6,226 nt of DNA, taken from positions 1 to 6,226 of the forward strand of contig JAFAFY010000322.1 of NCBI GenBank assembly GCA_023423235.1, in the 5' to 3' direction. The stretch's first letter is position 1. The number at the start of each line of letters is the position of its first letter. Positions 5,997 through 6,226 of this stretch are shown in pieces. A program made the translations under genes and the position numbers. The notes under the pieces are model-generated. The model ran no database searches. It worked only from the letters and a program-made list of their open reading frames with translations, and had not been told where the DNA came from. Source of the DNA: Pseudomonadota bacterium (GTDB taxonomy: Bacteria > Pseudomonadota > Gammaproteobacteria > Xanthomonadales > Xanthomonadaceae).

Positions 5997-6226
5997 GCGC
6001 CGCGCCCGACACCGGCACCGACGTCGCCGCCGCGCAGGGCGCCACCCGCCGCCACTGGGTGGCGCTGGGCACCATCGCCCGCCGCGAGATCGTCCGCATC
6101 GTGCGCATCTGGGGCCAGACCCTGGTGCCGCCGGCGATCACCATGACCCTGTACTTCCTGATCTTCGGCGGCCTGATCGGCGCACGCGTCGGCGAGATGG
6201 ACGGCATCCGCTACATGGATTTCATC
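5993..6226 (+). CDS. yadH: YadH-type ABC-2 permease, N-terminal part (cut by window edge)
   Basis: Seventy-eight codons of the membrane subunit partnering the YadG-type ATPase are present. After a polar, variable N-terminus of about 20 residues comes the amphipathic segment HWVALGTIARREIVRIVR. Next is RIWGQTLVPPAITMTLYFLI (38-57), which contains the first transmembrane helix. The stretches IWGQTLVPP and FGGLIGARVG closely resemble the start of E. coli YadH as I recall it. The remaining helices lie beyond the right edge. GGGGAAGG (5981-5988) is a good ribosome binding site 4 nt before the ATG, inside the end of yadG, so the two are probably translationally coupled. Confidence 0.92.
   Translation, partial: MSAAPDTGTDVAAAQGATRRHWVALGTIARREIVRIVRIWGQTLVPPAITMTLYFLIFGGLIGARVGEMDGIRYMDFI

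Overview
The window is about 6.2 kb of GC-rich, tightly packed bacterial DNA. It most likely comes from a gammaproteobacterium of the Xanthomonadales (Lysobacter/Luteimonas/Xanthomonas type). That placement rests on the base composition, the style of the ferredoxin-NADP reductase, the operon layout and the AT-richer GTGATTG heptamer repeat between genes. It is an impression from the sequence and was not confirmed by a search.

Layout: positions 1-2656 hold a four-gene operon on the minus strand, read from right to left. It encodes a small multi-pass membrane protein (191 aa), a 66-aa XRE/Cro-type repressor, a secreted lipoprotein peptidase of the alpha/beta-hydrolase S33 family (507 aa), and the N-terminus of a NatA-like ABC transporter ATPase cut by the window edge. 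The first three genes are 9 bp apart or overlap by 4 bp. The last junction is filled by a 118-bp inverted-repeat element with perfect 24-bp arms. A plausible promoter and an 18-bp palindromic operator precede the operon. The small regulator probably represses its own operon there.

Positions 2827-4885 hold two further minus-strand genes: an integral-membrane M50 (site-2-protease-like) metallopeptidase and, upstream of it, a ferredoxin-NADP+ reductase (Fpr). The 130-bp gap between them holds three hairpins and what looks like an in-frame, diverged second copy of the last codons of fpr, exactly 120 bp from the original.

From 5025 the plus strand is read: a yadG-type ABC ATPase and, overlapping it by 4 bp, the start of its yadH-type ABC-2 permease, cut by the right edge. 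The fpr/yadG divergent gap holds a GC-rich hairpin next to a TATACT -10-like box.

Working picture: two ABC export systems flank a region of envelope-related genes. In the left operon, a membrane protein plus repressor pair probably controls a surface-anchored peptidase and an exporter. The peptidase, fpr and yadGH are well-known families; the membrane protein has no function I can name. The most interesting items are the regulatory and repeat structures between genes, not a new protein.
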